From: Bacilli bacterium
GTDB taxonomy: Bacteria; Bacillota_I; Bacilli_A; RF39; UBA660
Reading direction: 5' to 3'
Length of the DNA stretch: 42,095 bases
NCBI GenBank assembly: GCA_017434825.1
Contig: JAFSGC010000020.1
Span: 1-42,095 of the forward strand
Shown: piece after piece, positions 35,139-42,095 of the stretch
How positions within the stretch are numbered: position 1 is the first letter of the stretch
How the letters are laid out: each line of letters opens with the position of its first letter
Position numbers and translations under genes: made by a program
Notes under the pieces: generated by a model
Told to the model about the DNA's origin: nothing
The model's input: only the letters and a program-made list of their open reading frames with translations
Databases searched by the model: none

Positions 35139-36250
35139 TATTTGTTACCTTCTTCATTAATTTGAGATAAAGTTTTAATTTCAATATGATAATGAGTTAA
35201 TCTACTTGCAAGTTTAATATTGCTTCCCTTTTTACCAATTGCAAGTGATAAGTTATCATCAGTCACAATTGCAAGTGCTTGTTTATTTTCTGGATCAGTA
35301 ATATTTACAATTACATCCTTCGCAGGAGCTAATGAATTCTTAATAAATTCTTCATCATTTTCAGAATAAACTACTAAATCAATTCTCTCTTGGCCTAATT
35401 CTTTTAAGATGCCAGCGATTCTAGATCCTCTTTCGCCAATACAAGCTCCGATTGGATCAATCTTTTCGCTATTTGAGAAAACTGCAACCTTACATCTAAT
35501 ACCAGCTTCTCTAACAACTTGATAAATTTCAATTGTACCATTAATAATTTCTGGAATTTCTTGTTCAAATAATCTTTTAACAAAACCATAATGTTTTCTT
35601 GAAAGCATTATAAGTGGTCCTTTAGTACCATTTTCTACTTTAGTAATATATACTTTAATATTTGAACCCATTTGAATTTCTTCACCAGGAATAATTTCAC
35701 TCTTAGGTAAGATACCTCTTGTTCTTCCTAAATCAATATAGAAGTTTCTAGCATCTTCTAAAGCAACCATACCGACCATTACTTCGAATTCTTTTCCGTT
35801 AAATTCTTCAATAATGCTATTTTTTTCAGCTTCTCTAATCTTTTGTGTTAGTACTTGTTTTGCAGTACCTGCAGCAACTCTTCCAAAATCTTTTGGTGTT
35901 ACTTCAACTTGAATTGTATCACCAATCTTAGCGTCAGCCTTAATCTTAACAGCTTCTTCTAAAAGAATTTGTGCATCTACATTTATTTCTGGAGCAATTT
36001 TTACTACATTGCCTTCTTCATCTACTTCTTCAGTTCCTTCATCAATTTCATCAACAACAACTAAATATGAATATACTTTGATATCTCCTGTTTCACGATT
36101 AATATCAACTAAAACATTTGTCTTTGAATCAAAGTTCTTTTTATATGCTGTAGTTAATGCTAAATTTAAACCTTCATAAATAATATCTTCACTAATATTT
36201 TTTTCATCAACAATTAATTTAACTGCTTTTATTAATTCTTTACTGTCCAT
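35138..36250 (-). CDS. nusA: Transcription termination/antitermination factor NusA
   Basis: NusA binds RNA polymerase and RNA and promotes pausing and termination. The 370-residue protein has the N-terminal polymerase-binding domain, an S1 domain (about 130-200, with GTRGILPKSEIIPGE reading as RTRGILPKSE-type) and two KH domains, with GACIGERGSRI and AIGKKGSNIKLA, then a very short tail. The C-terminal acidic repeats of E. coli NusA are absent, as in Gram-positives. It follows the short rimP gene by two bases and overlaps the first base of the ylxR region. NusA may control its own operon through the leader hairpin at 36510-36544. Confidence 0.96.
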   Translation of the reverse strand: MDSKELIKAVKLIVDEKNISEDIIYEGLNLALTTAYKKNFDSKTNVLVDINRETGDIKVYSYLVVVDEIDEGTEEVDEEGNVVKIAPEINVDAQILLEEAVKIKADAKIGDTIQVEVTPKDFGRVAAGTAKQVLTQKIREAEKNSIIEEFNGKEFEVMVGMVALEDARNFYIDLGRTRGILPKSEIIPGEEIQMGSNIKVYITKVENGTKGPLIMLSRKHYGFVKRLFEQEIPEIINGTIEIYQVVREAGIRCKVAVFSNSEKIDPIGACIGERGSRIAGILKELGQERIDLVVYSENDEEFIKNSLAPAKDVIVNITDPENKQALAIVTDDNLSLAIGKKGSNIKLASRLTHYHIEIKTLSQINEEGNK

Positions 36251-36252
36251 AC

Positions 36253-36498
36253 CTATCCTCTTTCCTTACTAGATACATCTAAAATGTAACTATCTTCCGT
36301 AAAATTTTCTTCATCAACGATTGGATTAACAATTCTTGTTGCTTCAACAATCCCATCCAAATCAATTCCCCCAACTTTATCTAGGGTTACTTCTAGGAAA
36401 TTATATTTTCCTTTTTTGATATATTCAATATTATCTACGAATATATCTAAATCTTTTAGTGCTGCATTAATCTTTCCTGTAAGATTTTCGAAATTCAT
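36253..36498 (-). CDS. rimP: Truncated RimP (N-terminal domain only)
   Basis: RimP helps assemble the 30S subunit. The protein is 81 residues long, whereas RimP usually has about 150. It has the N-terminal alpha/beta domain ending YILDVSSKERG, which corresponds to the point 'LEVSSPGLDRPL' where the C-terminal SH3-like domain begins. A TAG follows at once, and nusA starts two bases on, so no room is left for the C-domain. The reading frame is clean, with a good ribosome binding site (AAGGAG), so the short form looks like a real gene product. Start ATG 36496-36498; an adjoining TTG is not needed. Confidence 0.85.
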   Translation of the reverse strand: MNFENLTGKINAALKDLDIFVDNIEYIKKGKYNFLEVTLDKVGGIDLDGIVEATRIVNPIVDEENFTEDSYILDVSSKERG

Positions 36499-36509
36499 CA
36501 AATCACTCC

Positions 36510-36544
36510 TTTTATAAATAAAAGTGGGATTTTCTGTCCCACTT
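36510..36544 (-). terminator. Terminator-like hairpin in the rimP-nusA leader
   Basis: Stem AAGTGGGA / TCCCACTT (36522-36544), 7-nt loop, then an interrupted T-tract (TTTATTTAT) on the minus strand. It lies between the promoter and rimP. A leader terminator of this kind autoregulates nusA in Bacillus subtilis. Confidence 0.7.
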
Positions 36545-36558
36545 AAAATGTCACAAGT

Positions 36559-36588
36559 ATTATAACACGTTATCTTTACCTAAGTAAA
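36559..36588 (-). promoter_or_regulatory. Promoter of the rimP-nusA-infB operon
   Basis: Minus strand TTTACT (36583-36588), 18-base spacer, TATAAT (36559-36564). The predicted start near 36552 gives a leader of about 55 nt that contains the hairpin. Confidence 0.55.
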
Positions 36589-36617
36589 GAAAATTCCGTA
36601 TTTTAGCCAAATTTTGC

Positions 36618-37130
36618 CTATTTAATAATTCCATTTTGAACTATCTTTGTTTCGTTTACCATAATAAATGCTGATGCATCTTCTTTTTTGATTAATCCTG
36701 TTAATTCTTTTAAACTTCTTTTGTTTATTTCAATTAATAACATTTCTTTTTTTACTGCATCATAATCATTTTTTAAAGCAACAATTGATACTCCATATCC
36801 TTTTTCACGAATAGCATCAATTAACTCTTGATTATTCTTTTGAGTAATTACTTGAACACAAATTAACCCATTAACAAATTTATTTGAAATAAGTGTTCCA
36901 AATAAAGTTCCCGTTGCATATCCCCCAGAGTATGAAAGTGGGATCCAGATTGAATCAATTGATGTATTTAAAGCTTCTCTTGCCACCATATACCAAATAA
37001 ATACTTCAATAAAAGCTATAGTCGCGGCAATCGAAGGTTTTCCTTTTACCGAATAAACGGTTCTAAGAGTCCCTAACGACACATCACAAGCTCTAGCAAA
37101 AAATATTCCTAAACATGTACTTAATAGCAT
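36618..37130 (-). CDS. UPF0316 / DUF5698-DUF2179 membrane protein
   Basis: The 170-residue protein has three membrane helices (about 2-22, 32-50, 62-82) with the family motif DVSLGTLRTVYSVKGKP at 17-33 and a C-terminal DUF2179-type domain (VQVITQKNNQELIDAIREKGYGVS, read in parts). The family motif here is complete, unlike in the paralogue at 15155-15655. Function of the family is unknown. The ribosome binding site AGAGGTG and spacing fit the ATG. Confidence 0.85.
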   Translation of the reverse strand: MLLSTCLGIFFARACDVSLGTLRTVYSVKGKPSIAATIAFIEVFIWYMVAREALNTSIDSIWIPLSYSGGYATGTLFGTLISNKFVNGLICVQVITQKNNQELIDAIREKGYGVSIVALKNDYDAVKKEMLLIEINKRSLKELTGLIKKEDASAFIMVNETKIVQNGIIK

Positions 37131-37172
37131 TAATATGCACCTCTTTCGCCTAAAAATTATAACATATGGCTA

Positions 37173-37949
37173 TTATTTAATCAATTTACGAACCTTTTCC
37201 ATTGCGTTCTTTTCAATTCTTGACACTTGAGCTTGAGATATATTTAAAGACTTGGCTATTTCTGATTGTGTTTTACCAATAACGAATCTTTCTAATAAGA
37301 TATTTCTTTCTCTAGCATCAATTTTTAGTAATGCTCGATGCATTGAAATTATCATATCATGGTCTTTATTTTGTTCTTTTTGATCAGCAATTTGATCCTC
37401 AAGATAAATTGTATCTCCACCATCATTATATATTGGTTCAAAAATACTCATAGGTTCTCTCAATGATTCTAAAGCATAGCCAATTTCATATTCTTTCATT
37501 CCTAAAGCAGTACTTATCTCACTATTACTTGGTTCCCTTCCATGCATATTAATATAATCTTCTTTAAACCTTAATATTTGATAGGCATTATCTTTAATAC
37601 TTCGAGATACTCTTATTGATGTATTATCTCTTAAGTATTTTTTTATCTCTCCTAAAATAAGAGGAACCCCATAAGTTGATAACTTTAAATTATAGGAAAC
37701 ATCAAAGTTATCTATAGCTTTAATAAGACCTATAACCCCCACTTGAAATAAATAGTCCATATTTAGGTTATGTTTATTAAATCCTTTTAGTATTGATAAA
37801 ACTAACTTTAAATTACCATTAACTAATTTATCTTTGGCACTTTCATCTCCATCATTTAAAGCCTTAAATAATTCCATATTTTCTTCATGCGATAAAACTT
37901 TTAAATCACTTGTATTGATGCCTGTTATATCTACTTTATAATTGCTCAT
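37173..37949 (-). CDS. sigG: Forespore sigma factor SigG
   Basis: SigG drives late forespore gene expression. The 258-residue protein has sigma-70 regions 2 to 4: LVNGNLKLVLSILKGF (region 2.1), DYLFQVGVIGLIKAIDNFD (2.2-2.3), LSTYGVPLILGEIKKYLRDN, and the region 4 helix-turn-helix KTQSEIAKSLNISQAQVSRIEK. VPLILGEIKKYLRDNTSIRVSRS is typical of the SigF/SigG group, and the location after sigE identifies SigG. The ATG 37947-37949 is chosen because its Shine-Dalgarno GAAAGGAC is directly upstream; this Shine-Dalgarno is held in a 14-bp stem. A longer in-frame reading would run through the hairpin. Confidence 0.93.
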   Translation of the reverse strand: MSNYKVDITGINTSDLKVLSHEENMELFKALNDGDESAKDKLVNGNLKLVLSILKGFNKHNLNMDYLFQVGVIGLIKAIDNFDVSYNLKLSTYGVPLILGEIKKYLRDNTSIRVSRSIKDNAYQILRFKEDYINMHGREPSNSEISTALGMKEYEIGYALESLREPMSIFEPIYNDGGDTIYLEDQIADQKEQNKDHDMIISMHRALLKIDARERNILLERFVIGKTQSEIAKSLNISQAQVSRIEKNAMEKVRKLIK

Positions 37950-37950
37950 A

Positions 37951-37993
37951 AAAAAGTCCTTTCGCCTAATATATAGAGACAAAAGAACTTTTT
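37951..37993 (-). promoter_or_regulatory. Hairpin hiding the sigG Shine-Dalgarno
   Basis: The arms 37980-37993 and 37951-37964 form 14 consecutive pairs (two G-T) with a 15-nt loop. The sigG Shine-Dalgarno GAAAGGAC is inside the 3' arm, and a run of T residues follows right up to the ATG, so it may also act as a terminator between sigE and sigG. Confidence 0.75.
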
Positions 37994-38001
37994 CTATTCA
38001 T

Positions 38002-38682
38002 TTAACCAATTAATGCTTGCAAATTACTTATTACTTTCTTTTCAATCCTCGATATGTATGATTGAGATATACCTAACATTTTAGCAACTTCTTTTTGAGT
38101 ATATTCTTTAGTATTATTAAGACCATATCTTAAAATCATTATTTCTTTATCACGACCACCCAATTTATCTATTTCTTTATTTAAAAACTCTCGATTCAAA
38201 GTATTTTCAAAAGTTTTAGGTACAATATCTTCTTCGGTTCCTAAAACATCTTCCAAATGAAGTTCATTACCCTCAGCATCATAATTTAATGATTCCTCAA
38301 GACTAACTTCTGCTTTTCTTTTTTTATTTTTACGAATATACATAAGTATCTCATTAGAAATACATCTACTTGCATAAGTGGCTAATTTTATATTCTTATT
38401 TATCTTATAAGTATTTATACCTTTTATAAGACCAATAGATCCAATTGAAACTAGATCCTCTAAATCATATCCTGTGCTTTCATATTTTTTAGCAAGAAAT
38501 ACTACCAATCTTAAATTGTGTTCAATAAGTTTATCCTTAGCAAATTCATCTCCTGCCTTTGCTCTTGCTACATATTCTAACTCTTCTTCTTTACTAAGTG
38601 GTGGCGGAAGTTTATCTGTTGCTCCCACGAAAAATACTTCCTGATACTTCTTCATTAGTTTTTGAATTAATTTTTTAAACAT
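38002..38682 (-). CDS. sigE: Mother-cell sigma factor SigE, with pro-sequence
   Basis: SigE runs early mother-cell gene expression. The 226-residue protein begins with an amphipathic pro-sequence (MFKKLIQKLMKKYQEV) and the processing region FFVGATDKLPPPLSKEEE, which matches pro-SigE of Bacillus (YYIGGSEALPPPLS). Region 2 (NLRLVVFLAKKYESTG, DLEDLVSIGSIGLIKGI), RCISNEILMYIRKN and the region 4 helix-turn-helix KEVAKMLGISQSYISRIEKK follow. It overlaps spoIIGA by 8 bases, matching the cleavage of pro-SigE by SpoIIGA. The pro-sequence is a little shorter than in Bacillus. Confidence 0.95.
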   Translation of the reverse strand: MFKKLIQKLMKKYQEVFFVGATDKLPPPLSKEEELEYVARAKAGDEFAKDKLIEHNLRLVVFLAKKYESTGYDLEDLVSIGSIGLIKGINTYKINKNIKLATYASRCISNEILMYIRKNKKRKAEVSLEESLNYDAEGNELHLEDVLGTEEDIVPKTFENTLNREFLNKEIDKLGGRDKEIMILRYGLNNTKEYTQKEVAKMLGISQSYISRIEKKVISNLQALIG

Positions 38683-39466
38683 ATTTATCCTCCAATAGTT
38701 TTACATTTAAAATAGCTTCTACTCCATCACTAAAATTACAATCACTAATACCAATTAAATAGTTATATATTTTTTGATTATTTAAAATTATGTAACTAGG
38801 TTTATAACATTTCATTAGTCCACTTCCTGATACCGTATTAAAGGGAATATACATTGGATCTCTAATATTATAAATACCTTTCATAATTTTTTTATTAACT
38901 ATAATAACCGGCTTACCTGTAACAATATCTTTTAAACTATTACCATTATCAAACAAAGATAAACAATTTATTTTTAAATTATCAAAATATATTTCTAAAT
39001 TATAATATAGATTATATGTACTTTTTAATTTTTTAGAACTATGAATATACCACACTAACACAATGGGAGCCAATATAATTAAAAGAACATAATTTATTGA
39101 TACCCCATCAAAGAAAAAGATTATTCCTTCATGATGATAAGAAAATTCTAAATCTAAATAATAAAGAAAACCCGCGAGAATAACACTACACATATATAAA
39201 TAACACAAATTATTAAATGTATACCTTAAACTAATATATTTAAATGAAACTACACACATCAAAATACTAACCACTATTTTTAAAATAAATAATAAAGTTT
39301 CATTCCAAGATAAAAATAAAAGAAAAATAGAAAGAGCACCAATAAAAGCCGAAATCATATGACGATAAAGCTTTACTTTTCTTTTTAATACTATACCTAC
39401 CGTTAAAAGTAGTAAAAAATCATAAGCAAAATTCACAAAAAAAATTAGGTCTACGTATATTGTCAT
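38675..39466 (-). CDS. spoIIGA: Sporulation sigma-E factor-processing peptidase SpoIIGA
   Basis: SpoIIGA is the membrane aspartic protease that cleaves pro-SigE after asymmetric division. The 263-residue protein has five hydrophobic helices in its first 150 residues (start MTIYVDLIFFVNFAYDFLLL) and a cytoplasmic C-terminal protease domain with the catalytic motif DNGN in SLFDNGNSLKD, where Bacillus has DTGN. The C-domain also shows PVIIVNKK and YIPFNTVSGSG. ATG 39464-39466 is chosen because AGGTGAC lies five bases upstream; an in-frame GTG slightly further up is not needed. It overlaps sigE, giving spoIIGA-sigE. Confidence 0.93.
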   Translation of the reverse strand: MTIYVDLIFFVNFAYDFLLLLTVGIVLKRKVKLYRHMISAFIGALSIFLLFLSWNETLLFILKIVVSILMCVVSFKYISLRYTFNNLCYLYMCSVILAGFLYYLDLEFSYHHEGIIFFFDGVSINYVLLIILAPIVLVWYIHSSKKLKSTYNLYYNLEIYFDNLKINCLSLFDNGNSLKDIVTGKPVIIVNKKIMKGIYNIRDPMYIPFNTVSGSGLMKCYKPSYIILNNQKIYNYLIGISDCNFSDGVEAILNVKLLEDKYV

Positions 39467-39487
39467 ACAAGTCACCTAATTTAATTT

Positions 39488-39515
39488 ACTATATTTTATA
39501 TTAAAAATTTGTCAG
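39488..39515 (-). promoter_or_regulatory. Candidate promoter of spoIIGA-sigE
   Basis: Minus strand CTGACA (39510-39515), 16-base spacer, TATAGT (39488-39493). In Bacillus this promoter has a 22-base spacer and needs Spo0A; here the spacing is ordinary. Confidence 0.45.
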
Positions 39516-39524
39516 ATTTTCTTA

Positions 39525-40577
39525 TTAATCGTTACTTCTTAAAAATGGAGGGATTTCGTAATCATTATCTAATAATTCTGGAGTTTTTCTTTTTGGCATT
39601 TCATCACCAAATAAAGCTTCTTCTCCAACTTCATCTTCGAATCCAGTTGCAATTACAGTAACAATAACTTCATCTTGTAAATTTTCATTCTTAATAGCAC
39701 CGAAGATAATATTTACATCGCTATTAGCAGCTTCTCTAACAGTTTCTACAGCATCTTCAATTTCGAATAGTGTTAAGTTATTTCCACCAGTTACGTTAAC
39801 AATGGCATTTCTAGCACCTTCGATAGTTTCTTCAAGAAGCGAATTTGAAACAGCTTGTCTTGCAGCTTCGATTGAACGATTTTCTCCTGCAGCACAACCA
39901 ATACCAATGATTGCTGTTCCGCTTTTTTCCATAACTGTCTTAACATCTGCAAAGTCTAGGTTAATTACTCCAGTTACAGCGATAAGGTCTGAAATTGATT
40001 GAACACCTCTATGTAGAACGTTATCTACTTCTTTAAATGCATCATCAAATGAAGTGGTTTTATCAATAATATCTCTTAAACGATCATTTGGAATTACAAT
40101 TAAAGTATCAACTGACTTCCTAAGTTCTTCTAAACCTAGTAAAGCATTTTCCATTCTTCTCTTACCTTCGAATTTAAATGGTTTAGTTACGATACCAACA
40201 GTTAAAGCTCCTAATTCTTGTGCAATTTCCGCAATAATTGGAGCAGCACCAGTACCAGTACCTCCACCTAAACCACAAGCTACGAAAATCATATCTGCAC
40301 CTTGTAATGCTTCTTCAAGTTCAGCTTTACTTTCAAGTGCAGCAGCTCTTCCTACTTCAGGATTAGCTCCAGCTCCTCTACCGCCTGTAATATTTTTTCC
40401 AATTTGAATTTTATTAGTTGCTAGTGATGCATTTAAAACTTGTAAATCTGTATTTACAACATAGAAATCAACACTTTGAACGCCCTCTTCAATCATTCGG
40501 TTAACAGCGTTACATCCACCGCCACCTACGCCAATTACTTTTATTTTGGCAATTTGATCCATTAATAAATCTGACAT
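39525..40577 (-). CDS. ftsZ: Cell division protein FtsZ
   Basis: FtsZ is the tubulin-like GTPase of the division ring. The 350-residue protein carries [11 protein letters not shown] (18-28), the GTP signature [10 protein letters not shown] (about 104-113), the T7 loop region with [11 protein letters not shown] and the C-terminal tail with the short ftsA/SepF-binding motif [11 protein letters not shown]. The linker is short (about 30 residues), which fits small genomes. It follows ftsA by nine bases; the ribosome binding site is AGGAGG. It forms an operon with ftsA and precedes spoIIGA. Confidence 0.98.
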   Translation of the reverse strand: MSDLLMDQIAKIKVIGVGGGGCNAVNRMIEEGVQSVDFYVVNTDLQVLNASLATNKIQIGKNITGGRGAGANPEVGRAAALESKAELEEALQGADMIFVACGLGGGTGTGAAPIIAEIAQELGALTVGIVTKPFKFEGKRRMENALLGLEELRKSVDTLIVIPNDRLRDIIDKTTSFDDAFKEVDNVLHRGVQSISDLIAVTGVINLDFADVKTVMEKSGTAIIGIGCAAGENRSIEAARQAVSNSLLEETIEGARNAIVNVTGGNNLTLFEIEDAVETVREAANSDVNIIFGAIKNENLQDEVIVTVIATGFEDEVGEEALFGDEMPKRKTPELLDNDYEIPPFLRSND

Positions 40578-40586
40578 ATATCCTCC

Positions 40587-41831
40587 TTAATTATCAAAAA
40601 AATATCCATATATTTTCCCTAGTAGCGAATTATCGGAAATATTAACTCTCTTGTGAGTGCCTCCAAAATCTTCCTGCTCATCTAATGAAAATATCGAAAA
40701 TTCTACATTTCTTAATTTCAATCTACTATTATAATATTTTATCATGCCTAATGCAACAGAGTATTTATTATTTCGAGCACCTATTTCTGATACGTTACCT
40801 ATTTTTACTTTGTCTCCAAATAGTTTTTCTACTAAACGCTCTAAATAGACTAACTCGCTTATTCCTCCTGAAACTATTATATAACTAATTTCTTTCTTTG
40901 TTAAGAGGTTAATTTGCTTTTTAACCAAATTAAATAGCTCATTTAACCTAGAAATTGCTACTGCACTAACATCATATTGATTAATTTTTAATACTTCTCC
41001 ATTCACATCTTTAACCATAATAGTTTCTGATGGTTGAGCCGCATTAATATCCGCAACAACTAGTCTTTCTTTCAAGTAACTAGCGTCTTTTTTAGGAATT
41101 TTAAATACATACGCAATATCATTATCGATTGTACTTGCACCCATATCAATAACTTCACACGCTGTTAAAATTCCTTTATTAAATATTGAAACAGTAGTAT
41201 TACTATATCCCACATTTACTACCGCTCCTACTTTCTTATTGATTTCAGAATTCTTAAATTGATAATAATCCGCTAAAGGACTTACACAAATATCAATTAC
41301 TTTAATTCCTAATTTTTCTAAGCACTTTAGAATAGTAGAACTATTATTTTTAGGAATAACAATTGCTACATCATTAACAGTTAATTTATTAGCTATCATA
41401 TTAACAGGACTTTGTACAACTTCTTCATCATTTATAATAAACTTTGTAGGTAAAATTGAAACTAACTCCTTATTCTCTCCAATCTTATTATAAACGCTGG
41501 CTTGCATAGCTCTAATTAAATCATTATGATTTATAACTTTATCTTCAGTTGTAATAGTAGTAGAACCACTTGAGATAAAGCCCTCTAAATTATAGGATGG
41601 AACATTAACTAACACTTTTTTTACTGGCAACCCAAGTATATCTTCTGCCTTTTTAAATGCATCTTTTAATGCAAGTTCAGCACTTTCAGGATTAACGATA
41701 TATCCTTTTTTGATACCTTGAGAAACAACATCAATACATGCTAAAACATTCAACTTATTCTTTTGAATTTCTCCAACAACAAGTTTAATACTATTTGAAC
41801 CAATATCTAAACTAGCAATTATCTTTCTCAT
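40587..41831 (-). CDS. ftsA: Cell division protein FtsA
   Basis: FtsA is the actin-like protein that ties FtsZ to the membrane. The 414-residue protein has the actin-fold phosphate loop SLDIGSNSIKLVVGEI, an SHS2-type domain (about 80-160), VVNVGYSNTTVSIF and the adenosine motif IIVSGGISELVYLE. The amphipathic membrane tail is SLLGKIYGYFFDN at the C-terminus. Start chosen at ATG 41829-41831 (the family N-terminus is there and AGGTGG lies close upstream), though the in-frame ATG at 41847-41849 is possible; the promoter puts the transcript start almost on that first ATG. Confidence 0.95.
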   Translation of the reverse strand: MRKIIASLDIGSNSIKLVVGEIQKNKLNVLACIDVVSQGIKKGYIVNPESAELALKDAFKKAEDILGLPVKKVLVNVPSYNLEGFISSGSTTITTEDKVINHNDLIRAMQASVYNKIGENKELVSILPTKFIINDEEVVQSPVNMIANKLTVNDVAIVIPKNNSSTILKCLEKLGIKVIDICVSPLADYYQFKNSEINKKVGAVVNVGYSNTTVSIFNKGILTACEVIDMGASTIDNDIAYVFKIPKKDASYLKERLVVADINAAQPSETIMVKDVNGEVLKINQYDVSAVAISRLNELFNLVKKQINLLTKKEISYIIVSGGISELVYLERLVEKLFGDKVKIGNVSEIGARNNKYSVALGMIKYYNSRLKLRNVEFSIFSLDEQEDFGGTHKRVNISDNSLLGKIYGYFFDN

Positions 41832-41854
41832 ACTCCACCTATTTTTCATACTTA

Positions 41855-41883
41855 ATTATATCGAAAGATTGGGCCTTTATCAA
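41855..41883 (-). promoter_or_regulatory. Sigma-A promoter of ftsA-ftsZ
   Basis: Minus strand TTGATA (41878-41883), 17-base spacer, TATAAT (41855-41860). Transcript start near 41848, leaving an 18-nt leader for the chosen start. Confidence 0.7.
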
Positions 41884-41889
41884 GCATAA

Positions 41890-41918
41890 TTGACATTTAT
41901 AAAGAATAACATTATAAT
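41890..41918 (+). promoter_or_regulatory. Perfect-consensus sigma-A promoter of the rightmost gene
   Basis: TTGACA (41890-41895), 17-base spacer, TATAAT (41913-41918), on the plus strand. Its -35 is only six bases from the -35 of the divergent ftsA promoter. Confidence 0.85.
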
Positions 41919-41938
41919 ACAGGTCTAAGGAAATTTTT

Positions 41939-42095
41939 ATGGAAAAAACGCAGTTAAATAGTACTATATCAAGCTATATAGATACTTTATATAATAATCA
42001 AAATAATACTGATACACCACATCTAAGAAATATGTTTTCAAAAGAAGAATATAATGAGTTACTTGGGGATATTGTAACCGTATTAAACAATAATC
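41939..42095 (+). CDS. Partial unknown protein at right edge
   Basis: The ATG at 41939-41941 follows TAAGGAAA and a perfect promoter. The 52 visible codons begin MEKTQLNSTISSYIDTLY and then read Asn-rich, with a helical FSKEEYNELLGDIVTVLN stretch. No family is recognisable. The frame is open to the window edge, so the gene is longer. Confidence 0.65.
   Translation, partial: MEKTQLNSTISSYIDTLYNNQNNTDTPHLRNMFSKEEYNELLGDIVTVLNNN

Noticed and set aside
39500-39520. Possible Spo0A box (TGTCAGA) at the spoIIGA promoter
   Set aside because: Two mismatches to TGTCGAA within a -35-like sequence; not enough to call.
40054-40407. 117-codon plus-strand open frame inside ftsZ
   Set aside because: It is the antisense shadow of a highly conserved gene, with no ribosome binding site and a composition set by FtsZ codons on the other strand.

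Overview
The window is AT-rich DNA from a Firmicutes-type bacterium of the class Bacilli. It probably belongs to one of the small-genome gut lineages near the Erysipelotrichales and the Mollicutes, an inference from base composition, gene order and very lysine/asparagine/isoleucine-rich proteins. The genetic code is standard: TAA is the usual stop, TAG is used several times, and TGA ends the nfo and penicillin-binding-protein genes at normal family length. The organism carries sporulation genes (spoIIGA, sigE, sigG, a CotY/CotZ-type coat protein, ylbD, ylbE), so it is, or recently was, an endospore former. Nearly all genes lie on the minus strand.

Layout, low to high coordinate. 1-3700: membrane proteins, including a YihY/BrkB protein and a two-sensor-domain protein with a degenerate GGDEF domain. 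3715-8674: operon pcrA - sugar nucleotidyltransferase - ligA. 8750-15660: an accessory stretch with an SH3-like membrane protein, a lone IS3-type OrfA HTH protein, a spore coat protein, a membrane-anchored EIIB-like domain, ynbB with an SDR, a SEDS protein and small coat-like proteins. 15743-19212: tyrS with a T-box leader, a probable type I toxin-antitoxin locus, a diacylglycerol/lipid kinase, efp and an rpmG gene. 19248-23546: a class B PBP, a DUF2624-like protein, nfo, an isolated prepilin, and ylbE/ylbD. 23598-28021: parE-parC. 28104-30320: a lipoprotein and a Pro/Val-rich anchored protein. 30379-36498: rimP-nusA-ylxR-deaminase-infB-rbfA-unknown-truB. 36618-41831: a UPF0316 protein, sigG, sigE, spoIIGA, ftsZ and ftsA. 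A divergent partial gene closes the window.

The genes fall into three working groups: translation and transcription core (tyrS, efp, rpmG, rimP-nusA-infB-rbfA-truB), DNA maintenance (pcrA, ligA, nfo, parEC), and division, cell wall and sporulation (ftsAZ, SEDS, PBP, spoIIGA-sigE-sigG, coat proteins). The order ftsA-ftsZ-spoIIGA-sigE-sigG matches Bacillus subtilis, so the sporulation control cluster has been kept at its ancestral place.

The best candidates for new biology are RNA-level. (1) Between tyrS and the lipid kinase lies a 27-residue hydrophobic peptide gene. Its Shine-Dalgarno is locked in a 9-bp hairpin, a good promoter drives it, and a convergent promoter and terminator would make an antisense RNA of about 100 nt, as in type I toxin-antitoxin loci. 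(2) The tyrS T-box leader appears to start only about 85 nt before its T-box sequence, leaving room for a Stem I of roughly 36 nt. (3) A 14-bp stem hides the sigG Shine-Dalgarno between sigE and sigG. (4) A terminator-like hairpin sits between the rimP-nusA promoter and rimP, and RimP itself lacks its C-terminal domain.
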